Shown one piece after another: positions 1 to 6,198 of a stretch of DNA of 7,684 nucleotides; the first letter of the stretch is position 1, and each line of letters begins with the position of its first letter. Source of the DNA: Actinomycetes bacterium. GTDB lineage: Bacteria > Actinomycetota > Acidimicrobiia > Acidimicrobiales > Acidimicrobiaceae. The DNA is taken from positions 1 through 7,684 of the forward strand of contig JAJYVK010000071.1 of NCBI GenBank assembly GCA_021792075.1, in the 5' to 3' direction. The position numbers and the translations under genes are program-made. The notes beneath the pieces are model-generated. The model was not told the DNA's origin. It ran no database searches and saw only the letters and a list, made by a program, of their open reading frames with translations.

Positions 1-431
1 ATTAGTTCTTCATATGGCCAATTTCCTTTACGCACTTCAGAATCAACCCACGCAATATGCCGGATACTGGAAAGTGTCGCGCCTAAGACCCATTCGGTGA
101 CCGCGCGAGTGTTAAAACCTGCCGCGTTAGACACAGGTATACCCAAATTCTTCGTGATCTCTAAGTCCACTAATTCTACGCCTACGCTTGGCTGCTGAAT
201 AAAAATGCATCTAGAAGCGGATTTGGCTTCTGCTTCATATATTCCCAACCTTCCTCGCCAATCTCCTAGAATCAAATCCGCATCAGCCGCGGCGGACTTG
301 ATGCTGGACTGCTGAAACCCTTCAGGGAATATAATCTGCATATTCCTGGGCTGGAACAACCAATCTCTCAATGGGGCCTCTTCGATCGGGGCCAAACAAA
401 GAAGTGTGAATGCTTTTTTGACTTCAGCCAT
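1..431 (-). CDS. D-2-hydroxyacid dehydrogenase, N-terminal part (cut by window edge)
   Basis: This gene encodes an NAD(P)-dependent oxidoreductase of the D-isomer specific 2-hydroxyacid dehydrogenase family, which reduces short 2-oxo acids (glyoxylate, hydroxypyruvate, pyruvate) or runs in reverse. The 143 residues visible start at the ATG at 431-429 and run off the left edge without a stop. The family pattern is clear from about residue 78: IQQPSVGVELVDL, then GIPVSNAAGFNTRAVTEWVLG and, near residues 134-138, RKGNW. These match the end of the first half of the substrate-binding domain and the lead-in to the Rossmann domain. The nucleotide-binding GxGxxG and the catalytic Arg, Glu and His lie beyond the window. 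A GGAG at 444-441, 9 nt upstream, supports the start. The gene follows the aldehyde dehydrogenase after 160 nt, so it may have its own promoter. The family is fairly certain; the substrate is not known. Confidence 0.88.
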   Translation of the reverse strand, partial: MAEVKKAFTLLCLAPIEEAPLRDWLFQPRNMQIIFPEGFQQSSIKSAAADADLILGDWRGRLGIYEAEAKSASRCIFIQQPSVGVELVDLEITKNLGIPVSNAAGFNTRAVTEWVLGATLSSIRHIAWVDSEVRKGNWPYEEL

Positions 432-440
432 TTACGCCCA

Positions 441-444
441 CTCC
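441..444 (-). promoter_or_regulatory. Ribosome binding site of the 2-hydroxyacid dehydrogenase
   Basis: GGAG on the minus strand sits 9 nt before the ATG at 431. No other in-frame start fits the family N-terminus better, so this site supports the chosen start. Confidence 0.5.
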
Positions 445-461
445 GATCCAATCGCTAAAAA

Positions 462-497
462 GTTATAGAATTCTGTACGATATTATTAGTCACTAAT
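462..497 (-). promoter_or_regulatory. Possible promoter with palindromic operator for the 2-hydroxyacid dehydrogenase
   Basis: The 160-nt spacer 432-591 holds no gene. On the minus strand TATAAC (467-462) resembles a -10 box and would start transcription roughly 24 nt before the ATG at 431. A perfect palindrome, ATTAG T C A CTAAT (485-497, six-base arms around one central base), would then cover the -35 region, where no good -35 hexamer is present at the usual distance. That arrangement fits an activator-dependent or repressed promoter, but this is inference from base patterns in an AT-rich stretch. An 8-bp palindrome TCACGTGA (580-587) lies just after the aldehyde dehydrogenase stop. I see no T-tailed terminator in the spacer. 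Confidence 0.3.
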
Positions 498-591
498 CAA
501 GATCCATATTATTAAATTCTTTCATTGCTAGATGTTTTCCAACAAACAACTCTATGCCTCTATCGTGAAACCGTCCAACTCACGTGACACT

Positions 592-2229
592 CTAGATTTC
601 GATGGAATCTGTAGTCAGATGGGAATTGATTTGTCGAACAATTCCCAAAGGATTGTTATCTCTGAGTGATAAAGGAAGCAACTCGTTAGGTATGTTTTGA
701 TACGTCACGGGTCGAAGAAAGCGGTCAATGGCTGCTGAGCCAACTGAGGTGTCTCGGACAGAGGTTGTTGCGGGATACGGACCTCCGTGGCTCATTCCGC
801 GTGCGACTCTAACGCCCATCGGGACACCGTTGCCTATGACACGACCTACTTTGTGTATGAGTTCACCGAGGAGTTCAGATACTAACTCAGACTCATCGGA
901 CTCAAAGAATATCGTCCCCGTGAGTGACCCCTCAAGCAGTTCAGGAATTGTTCTAAATTCCGATTCCGGACACGTTACAATTATTGCGGAAGGACCAAAA
1001 TGCTCAGACTGTAACTCTGGATGTGTTCTAAAATTGGTTATTGTCGTCCGAAATAGCCTGCCTGGAATCATGAGCCCAGGATCGTTCGAAGTTTGCGTCT
1101 GTTGTACTAGTGTGTCAACACCATCGATCAAAGATGTCTGGTTAAACTGCGCTGCAAGTGTATCGTAAATTGTTTGCGTGAGCAGATGTCCTGCGGGACG
1201 AGCAACAAACGCATTTGCAAGATCATTCTCAAGAAAATCACCTTCCTGTCCTTCCGGCAGGAAGATTAAGCCGGGTTTGGTGCAAAGTTGACCTGCGGAA
1301 CCGCTAATAGACTGGGCCAGTTCTTGCGCGATTTGACCGCCCCGGTTTCTAATCGAAGCTTTTGTTAGAAATACTGGATTCAGGCTGCCCATTTCAGCAA
1401 ATACTGGGATGGGATTTAAACGACGAGAGGCAATATCGAAAAGTGCGCGACCACCCTGCAAGCTTCCAGTAAAAGCAACAGCTTTGATACCCTCCTCCTG
1501 GACAAGCTGAGTCCCAACAGAAGAACCGTTTCCTTGTAGCAGTGAAAACCAGCCTGGTTCAAGCCCACACTTTGCTACTGCATTTGCCATTAATCGGCCA
1601 CAGAGTTCAGACGTGGCCGGATGCGCTGGATGGGCCTTCATGATGACCGGACAGCCGGCCGCTAAGGCTGATGCCGTGTCGCCCCCTAATACGCTAAACG
1701 CAAGTGGGAAATTACTTGCTCCAAATACCGCTATCGGTCCAATCGGCAATCGAACCTTTCTTAATTCCGGATACATTCCTTCCGGGTCACCTTGGTCAAT
1801 GACAGCGTCTAGTCTCTCGCCGCGTTCTGCAATCCTTGCTAAAAAGCGGAGTTGATCTGATGTCCTGGCGAGTTCACTCTCGAGCCTCGGGATACTTAAT
1901 CCTGTCTCACCTGTGCAGGTTTCAAGAATGACCTTGGCCCAGTCCTCTAAAAAGTGGGCGACGGTGTTCAGTATCGGAACTGTAATGCCTGGAGTCAATA
2001 ATGCATTGTTATATACTTGAACCGCTAAATCTACTGCGTCTGCGATGTCTTTTTCAGTTGCTGCATGAAAATCGGAACCTACATATGAACCTGAGACTGG
2101 ATCAATAGCCCTAAAAGGCTCACCACCTCCAGCCCGTTCTTGTCCGGCAACGATGTTCATGCCAAACGCTGCAACCGACATCTGGTTCCGCGCGACATTG
2201 TCGCGCCCATTAACCTCATGAGTATCCAT
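592..2229 (-). CDS. Aldehyde dehydrogenase, alpha-ketoglutarate semialdehyde (2,5-dioxovalerate) type
   Basis: This 545-residue cytosolic enzyme belongs to the aldehyde dehydrogenase superfamily. It most resembles the branch that oxidises 2,5-dioxovalerate to 2-oxoglutarate with NAD(P)+ (EC 1.2.1.26), the last step of non-phosphorylated pentose, aldarate and hydroxyproline breakdown. Key residues are all present: Asn173 in VFGASNFPLAFSV, Lys198 in MKAHP, FTGS at 253-256, Glu279 in FAEMGSLNP, and nucleophile Cys316 in SAGQLCTKPG. The motifs ASNFPLAFSV, GCPVIMKAHPAHP and QLCTKPG, and the C-terminal HGGPYPATT (481-489), are characteristic of this branch. The ATG at 2229 is chosen because AGGAAAGG lies 7 nt upstream. 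An upstream TTG at 2280 is open but has no support. The first 16 or so residues go beyond the usual family N-terminus, and Met17 (2181) is an alternative start. The gene follows the RraA-like gene after 289 nt. The branch assignment is likely; the physiological aldehyde is inferred. Confidence 0.9.
   Translation of the reverse strand: MDTHEVNGRDNVARNQMSVAAFGMNIVAGQERAGGGEPFRAIDPVSGSYVGSDFHAATEKDIADAVDLAVQVYNNALLTPGITVPILNTVAHFLEDWAKVILETCTGETGLSIPRLESELARTSDQLRFLARIAERGERLDAVIDQGDPEGMYPELRKVRLPIGPIAVFGASNFPLAFSVLGGDTASALAAGCPVIMKAHPAHPATSELCGRLMANAVAKCGLEPGWFSLLQGNGSSVGTQLVQEEGIKAVAFTGSLQGGRALFDIASRRLNPIPVFAEMGSLNPVFLTKASIRNRGGQIAQELAQSISGSAGQLCTKPGLIFLPEGQEGDFLENDLANAFVARPAGHLLTQTIYDTLAAQFNQTSLIDGVDTLVQQTQTSNDPGLMIPGRLFRTTITNFRTHPELQSEHFGPSAIIVTCPESEFRTIPELLEGSLTGTIFFESDESELVSELLGELIHKVGRVIGNGVPMGVRVARGMSHGGPYPATTSVRDTSVGSAAIDRFLRPVTYQNIPNELLPLSLRDNNPLGIVRQINSHLTTDSIEI
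2190..2206. repeat. Perfect GC-rich 17-bp palindrome at the 5' end of the aldehyde dehydrogenase gene
   Basis: GCGCGACA-T-TGTCGCGC has eight-base arms around a single central base. It overlaps codons 8-14 of the aldehyde dehydrogenase as called from 2229 and lies just upstream of the alternative start at 2181. In mRNA it would form a strong hairpin (seven-pair stem, three-base loop) about 23 nt after the called start. It could be an operator, a translation-control hairpin, or chance within a poorly conserved N-terminal extension. Confidence 0.5.
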
Positions 2230-2236
2230 ACCGATA

Positions 2237-2244
2237 CCTTTCCT
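2237..2244 (-). promoter_or_regulatory. Ribosome binding site that sets the aldehyde dehydrogenase start
   Basis: AGGAAAGG on the minus strand ends 7 nt before the ATG at 2229. It is a better site than anything before the in-frame TTG at 2280 or the ATG at 2181, and it decides the start chosen here. Confidence 0.65.
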
Positions 2245-2312
2245 AATGCCCTTCGAGTGGTAGATAAATCCCTGACTCAAATAATCATTACAAGTAGTTC
2301 ACAAACTTCCTC

Positions 2313-2332
2313 AACATTTAGAGTTAAATGTT
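2313..2332. repeat. Inverted repeat upstream of the aldehyde dehydrogenase, candidate operator
   Basis: The arms AACATTTA and TAAATGTT are perfectly complementary and separated by GAGT. The element lies 84-103 nt before the ATG at 2229, within the spacer. Its size and symmetry fit a dimeric regulator site, for example for the IclR protein of this locus. It has no T-run, so it is not a standard terminator. The arms are AT-only apart from one C:G pair, which raises the chance of coincidence. Confidence 0.4.
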
Positions 2333-2518
2333 TTCTTCATTTTTTAACCGAGAGAGTGAGCGTAATTTTTGCGGATCCATGAATACCATTAGCCGAACGT
2401 TTTAAACAATTCCTAGCCCGGAAATGCGGACAAATATCAGAACTGCAATGTAAGTCACGCTTGACGGCGCAACGCAAGGTACCGATCCTGAGTTCGAAAC
2501 TATGATCTCAAAAGTTTG

Positions 2519-3202
2519 CTATACCTGGTCCCAATCAACTCCTGTACCGTTGACAATGTCACCTAGAATTTTTTGCTCTGACGCAGCAATTGCTAAAGCA
2601 GTTTCGTATACCTCTGTAGCCTTACTAGATGGAATTCGCACTACGCCGGTAGCGTCTGCGACGATGATATCTCCTGTTTTGATTTCAGTATCACCGATAG
2701 TCACTGGTTCTCGCAAGGTCCCGAAAGAGAACTCATTGCGACTGCGCCGTGGGCATGTTCCATTAGCCCAAACTGGAAAACCCAATCCACGGATCTCTTC
2801 GACATCGCGGCATGTTCCATTAATAACCGCACCGCGTACTCCCTTGTTCATTGCCAGCCGAGAAGCCAGTCCCCCCCAAGCAGACGCGTCAGTGGCTCCT
2901 CCAAGATCTAAAACAACTATTTCCCTTGATGACATTGTCTGAAGAACTGCCTCAAGGGGACGGCCAACACCACCGCCAAATCGATAAGCTGCATCGTCAT
3001 GTGAAACGCGCGCAAACTTTGCAGTCATGGCAAATCCAGCGATTCTTCCTTGGTCCATCCTCTGAGAAAATACTCCGGGCACTACGCAAGAGATTTTCAG
3101 TTCGTCCATGGCATCAGATAACGTCGAGGTCGACAATAATTCAAAGGCTGCCAATAGCTGCGGTGTAACCGCTTCGTTATCGTTACTAGTACTCATAATC
3201 AT
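2519..3202 (-). CDS. RraA-family protein (4-hydroxy-4-methyl-2-oxoglutarate aldolase / oxaloacetate decarboxylase-like)
   Basis: This 227-residue protein matches the RraA fold, whose metabolic members are Mg2+-dependent pyruvate aldolases and 2-oxo acid decarboxylases. Visible landmarks are LSTSTLSDAMDEL (23-35), WGGLAS (109-114), the core GAVINGTCRDVEEI (124-137) with Arg132 and the metal-ligand Asp133, GFPVWA (141-146), and GDIIVADATGVVRIP (177-191). The Arg-Asp pair and the glycine-rich loop before it form the pyruvate/metal site in characterised aldolases, so a catalytic role is more likely than the RNase E-inhibitor role of E. coli RraA. The ATG at 3202 is chosen over Met3 because AGAGG lies 7 nt upstream. 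It follows the IclR gene by 29 nt, so the two are probably co-transcribed. In this locus it may cleave or decarboxylate a 2-oxo acid made by the enolase-superfamily enzyme. The family is near certain; the substrate is inferred. Confidence 0.9.
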   Translation of the reverse strand: MIMSTSNDNEAVTPQLLAAFELLSTSTLSDAMDELKISCVVPGVFSQRMDQGRIAGFAMTAKFARVSHDDAAYRFGGGVGRPLEAVLQTMSSREIVVLDLGGATDASAWGGLASRLAMNKGVRGAVINGTCRDVEEIRGLGFPVWANGTCPRRSRNEFSFGTLREPVTIGDTEIKTGDIIVADATGVVRIPSSKATEVYETALAIAASEQKILGDIVNGTGVDWDQV

Positions 3203-3231
3203 TACATTGCCTCTTTTTTCTCAATTGTTGA

Positions 3232-4062
3232 CTAAAACCCGGTGTTTTCTATGGTTGGTATTTCAGATTTGTTTTCGTTTGTCAGCTTGACTTGCGAAGC
3301 TCTACAACCTAGTCTCGCAGACACACGTAAAGCTCCTTGCATCACCACGGAACACAGTCTTGACTCTTCTTCAGCCGTAAAGCGGTGTGAAGGTATGGTA
3401 ACGCTCATAGCTGCTACTACACGGTCACTGTCGTCCATAATCGGTGCAGCAAGACAACTCACGCCCTCGTTCGATTCATTGCGATCGATCGCATAGCCAG
3501 ATGCGCGGACTTCGTCTAACTCCCTAAAAAGCCTTTCTGACGTTGTCAATGTGTATTGGGTACGAGATACCAATTGGGCACCAGCGGGATATAGCTGTCC
3601 TAACTCCTCTTTATTAACATTCGCAAGTAGCACCTTCCCTAAAGCTGTGCAGTGAGCTGGTAGTCTTCGCCCAACAGATACGGTAATCCTGACCGCCTGG
3701 TTGCCCTCGACGGTGCAGAGGTATACAACATCGTGGCCGTCAAGCACTGCAACGTTGACGGTTTCTGAACATTTGGCAGACACCTCTTCCGCAATGCGTT
3801 GCCCAACCCTTATAAGACGCGAGCGCCAACGGTACGCGGTTCCTAGCTGAAAGCTCATGAACCCTAACTCAAAACGATCTTTATGATCTGCCGTACGGCT
3901 GAGGTAGTTACGAGCCAAGAGTGTTCCCACGATTTCAAAGACAGTGGTCCGTGGTAAGCCCGTTAGAGCCACAATCTCGGGCATAGATAACTCTTCCTCT
4001 TCCCCTAGAAAAAGTTCAAGAACGTCAAATGCTCGATCTACTGCAGGTACTAACCTTGTCAT
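3232..4062 (-). CDS. IclR-family transcriptional regulator
   Basis: This 276-residue DNA-binding protein has the standard two-part IclR layout. A winged helix-turn-helix occupies about residues 5-60 (LVPAVDRAFDVLELF, then SMPEIVALTGLPRTTVFEIVGTL). An effector-binding domain runs from about 75 to 250 and includes GRRLPAHCTALGKVLLA (131-147), EVRASGYAIDRNE (184-196) and GVSCLAAPI (200-208). Members bind small organic acids and control the adjacent catabolic genes as repressors or activators. The tail after residue 252 is polar and probably disordered. The gene sits inside the run of enzymes rather than divergent from them, 72 nt after the enolase gene and 29 nt before the RraA-like gene. The ATG at 4062 has only a weak GAGA-type ribosome site. 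Likely targets are the transporter promoter outside the window and the inverted repeats near 2313, 2410 and 485; this is inference. Confidence 0.93.
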   Translation of the reverse strand: MTRLVPAVDRAFDVLELFLGEEEELSMPEIVALTGLPRTTVFEIVGTLLARNYLSRTADHKDRFELGFMSFQLGTAYRWRSRLIRVGQRIAEEVSAKCSETVNVAVLDGHDVVYLCTVEGNQAVRITVSVGRRLPAHCTALGKVLLANVNKEELGQLYPAGAQLVSRTQYTLTTSERLFRELDEVRASGYAIDRNESNEGVSCLAAPIMDDSDRVVAAMSVTIPSHRFTAEEESRLCSVVMQGALRVSARLGCRASQVKLTNENKSEIPTIENTGF

Positions 4063-4134
4063 TATTGTCTCATCTCAATTACTCGAAACCAATCCCGATA
4101 CAAATACTCTTGTCTATTACAGAGTTCTAGATCC

Positions 4135-5310
4135 TTATGCACGGTATTCCATAGATTTGTAGTGAGTAAGCAAATCCCAATCGTATATTACGCCAAGCCC
4201 AGGACCCTGTGGAACTGTTACGCATCCATCACTATCGACAACTTCGAGGCCATCCTTGTAATCGCATGAATATATATCTTGGGGCCGGCCTATCAGCGGA
4301 GTCAAGGGGTGAACCAGCGCCATCTCGTAATAATTCGTATTTCTGATTGCTGACATTAAGTGTCGGTGCGCGGGGGAAGGGGAGTGAATCTCAACATCAA
4401 GACCCATAGCTTCTGCAAAGTGAGCAATCTTTAACGCCCCAGTAATGCCTCCGTCATATTCAGCATCCACCCTAATGAGGTGAGTTCCCCCGCCAATCAC
4501 AAAGTTTGCCTTCTCCTCCGGACCGTGTACATGCTCTGACTGTAATAAAGGAGTGCGAGTAAGCTGCGAAAGACGAGCATGGCCTGGAATAGATACACCG
4601 CCATCTTTGTAAGGGTCTTCCATCCACAAGAACCCCGCTTCGTCACACGCGCGAGCCACTTGCAGAGCTTCGAGAAATGTTTGGAGTTTGCACGCTGGAT
4701 CCAACATCAAACCCATTTCTGGGCCAACTGCGTCTCGAACCAAGTGAATAGTCTTTACCAATTCTGTAATCGTATAATCATCCCAAATATGAAGCTTGAA
4801 AGCTGGATACCCAAGGTTTTTGCATTGAATTGCGAACTCGGCAAACGCTTCTGGGGAGTCAAGACCTCCATTGCGGTCACCGGACATAGTTGACGCGTAA
4901 CAGGGTAAGCGCTTGCGCCAACCTCCCAAAAGTTTTGAAATTGGTGCATCAAAATATTTACCTGCAAAATCCCACAATGCAATGTCAAAAGGACCCATTC
5001 CCATTTTGTCATACTTGCGCAATTCGCGACGAGAACGGTCATATATTAGCTCCCGCTCAAGCGCATCCAAACCTATGAAACTTGGTGCAAGTTTCCGAAA
5101 TTGTGCAAAACCTACACTATCGCCGCCAACATATTCTCCACTTATACCTGATTCGGTATGAACACGGTAACAAAATACAGTCGCAGACCCTTCAGTGCCA
5201 GGTTTATATACAACTGATATACCCTCACGATCCTTGCCTAAATCCTTCATCGGGAGCCGTGACTCTAGTACTTCAATACTTGTGATTAAACTGCTTCTAT
5301 TATTGCTCAA
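4135..5310 (-). CDS. Enolase-superfamily enzyme, mandelate racemase subgroup (acid-sugar dehydratase or racemase)
   Basis: This 391-residue Mg2+ enzyme abstracts a proton next to a carboxylate; most relatives dehydrate acid sugars. The N-terminal capping domain spans about 1-130, then the barrel domain. Metal ligands are Asp204 (MLDPA), Glu231 (WMEDP) and Glu259 (QSEHVHG). The catalytic dyad is Asp282 (RVDAEYDGGIT) and His309 (EIHSPSP), with Glu329 (YYEM) at the last strand. Spacing 282-309-329 equals that of mandelate racemase 270-297-317. The second barrel strand reads Lys172-Leu-His174, so the second Lys of the usual KxK is His. The start is TTG at 5310, overlapping the ATPase stop as TTGA, with GGAG 5 nt upstream; the next in-frame ATG is Met21. 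The overlap ties its translation to the transporter, which suggests that the imported compound is its substrate. Subgroup is confident; substrate is unknown. Confidence 0.93.
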   Translation of the reverse strand: MSNNRSSLITSIEVLESRLPMKDLGKDREGISVVYKPGTEGSATVFCYRVHTESGISGEYVGGDSVGFAQFRKLAPSFIGLDALERELIYDRSRRELRKYDKMGMGPFDIALWDFAGKYFDAPISKLLGGWRKRLPCYASTMSGDRNGGLDSPEAFAEFAIQCKNLGYPAFKLHIWDDYTITELVKTIHLVRDAVGPEMGLMLDPACKLQTFLEALQVARACDEAGFLWMEDPYKDGGVSIPGHARLSQLTRTPLLQSEHVHGPEEKANFVIGGGTHLIRVDAEYDGGITGALKIAHFAEAMGLDVEIHSPSPAHRHLMSAIRNTNYYEMALVHPLTPLIGRPQDIYSCDYKDGLEVVDSDGCVTVPQGPGLGVIYDWDLLTHYKSMEYRA

Positions 5311-6173
5311 TTTAGCTCCATTTTCTTCACTTGGCTGATGACATTATTCTTGCGCACTGCTTCAGATTCGTATTTTCCGGTCTCAATGACCCGCAATTCT
5401 TGAGAGATCTGACTTTTTAGTGCTATGAACTCCTCCGACAATTTGTCTTCGACCACTCTATCTTTTTGCAGCTCCACTGGTGTTTCCGAGACGATCCGAC
5501 CTGGGTTGGCACCCATAATTACAACTCGGTCACTGAGAAAGATGGCTTCCTCGACATCGTGCGTAACGAATAATACGGTTCGAGGATTCAGCTGGAGTGC
5601 TCTTAGTAGCGCTACCTGAAGCCTCTCTTTGGCTTGAACATCCAATGCCCCGAACGGCTCATCCATAAGCAGTACCGAAGGCTCGGCAGCGTACGCTCGT
5701 GCTATCGCCACGCGCTGTTTCATACCGCCTGATAGTGCCTTGGGCATCACGTCTTCCACTCCAGACAGCCCTACCAAATCCAAGTATCGTCTAGCCTCAT
5801 TTGCGCGCTCAGTTCTCGGTACACCTCTCATTTCTAGACTGAAAATAACGTTTTCGATGACTGATAGCCACGGAAAGAGGGCATATTGTTGGAAAACGAC
5901 ACCTCGGTCACGCCCTGGTCCGCCAACAATTTTGCCGTCAACACGCACAAAGCCGCTGCTGGCGCGTACTAAACCAGCTACGCAATTTAGCAGAGTGGTC
6001 TTCCCGCAACCACTAGGACCAACGATCGCTACGAATTCTCCGTCACGCACGTTCAAAGTGGTTTTTGATAAAGCTGCTTGCGTGTCACCATTGCCTGGCG
6101 TTTCGTACTTGACGACCAAATCAGAAATCTCTATTTTTGTGGGTTCTAGCAATTGCCTGTCTACGCTACCCAT
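5307..6173 (-). CDS. ABC importer ATP-binding protein, nitrate/sulfonate/taurine (SsuB/TauB) type
   Basis: This 288-residue ATPase powers the importer from the cytoplasmic face of the membrane. All nucleotide-binding motifs are intact: Walker A GPSGCGKT (52-59), Q-loop VVFQQYALFPW (92-102), signature LSGGMKQRVAIARA (147-160), Walker B VLLMDEPFGALD (167-178), and the switch His205 in FVTHDVEEA. The sequence around the Q-loop and the FGALD segment are typical of the SsuB/TauB/NrtD group. It is longer than the usual 255 or so residues, mainly through a polar tail after about residue 250. The ATG at 6173 has GGAGGG 9 nt upstream. The permease gene ends 25 nt before it, and the enolase gene starts inside its stop codon. 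Transport of sulfonate is not implied, since no desulfonation enzyme is present here. Confidence 0.96.
   Translation of the reverse strand: MGSVDRQLLEPTKIEISDLVVKYETPGNGDTQAALSKTTLNVRDGEFVAIVGPSGCGKTTLLNCVAGLVRASSGFVRVDGKIVGGPGRDRGVVFQQYALFPWLSVIENVIFSLEMRGVPRTERANEARRYLDLVGLSGVEDVMPKALSGGMKQRVAIARAYAAEPSVLLMDEPFGALDVQAKERLQVALLRALQLNPRTVLFVTHDVEEAIFLSDRVVIMGANPGRIVSETPVELQKDRVVEDKLSEEFIALKSQISQELRVIETGKYESEAVRKNNVISQVKKMELN
5316..5319 (-). promoter_or_regulatory. Ribosome binding site for the TTG start of the enolase-superfamily gene
   Basis: GGAG lies inside the last codons of the ATPase gene, 5 nt before the TTG at 5310. Together with the four-base TTGA overlap of stop and start, it argues for translational coupling and for the TTG rather than the internal ATG at 5250. 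Confidence 0.6.
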
Positions 6174-6198
6174 GAATTCCGTCCCTCCATGGTCGGCA

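Larger units (their letters stand above)
2230..2518 (-). other. Non-coding spacer between the RraA-like and aldehyde dehydrogenase genes
   Basis: This 289-nt stretch has no convincing gene on either strand and is the largest gap in the locus. It holds the inverted repeat at 2313-2332 and a shorter TTCC-N6-GGAA element at 2410-2423. TTCC/GGAA half-sites occur in some IclR-family operators, so the latter could be a binding site for the regulator encoded nearby, but it is short enough to be chance. I see no hairpin followed by a T-run, and no promoter with two good hexamers. The size of the gap suggests a second transcription start or a regulatory leader for the aldehyde dehydrogenase. Confidence 0.45.

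Noticed and set aside
728..1168. 146-codon plus-strand open frame opposite the ALDH gene
   Set aside because: It is antisense to a complete, motif-rich ALDH and its Ser/Pro-rich translation resembles nothing known.
2230..2280. Longer ALDH form starting at TTG 2280
   Set aside because: There is no ribosome site before it, while the ATG at 2229 has AGGAAAGG at ideal spacing.
2502..2942. 146-codon plus-strand open frame opposite the RraA-like gene
   Set aside because: It is antisense to a complete RraA-family gene and its translation is low-complexity.
4755..5042. 95-codon minus-strand frame inside the enolase-superfamily gene
   Set aside because: It is an out-of-phase frame within a complete conserved gene, with no motif of its own.
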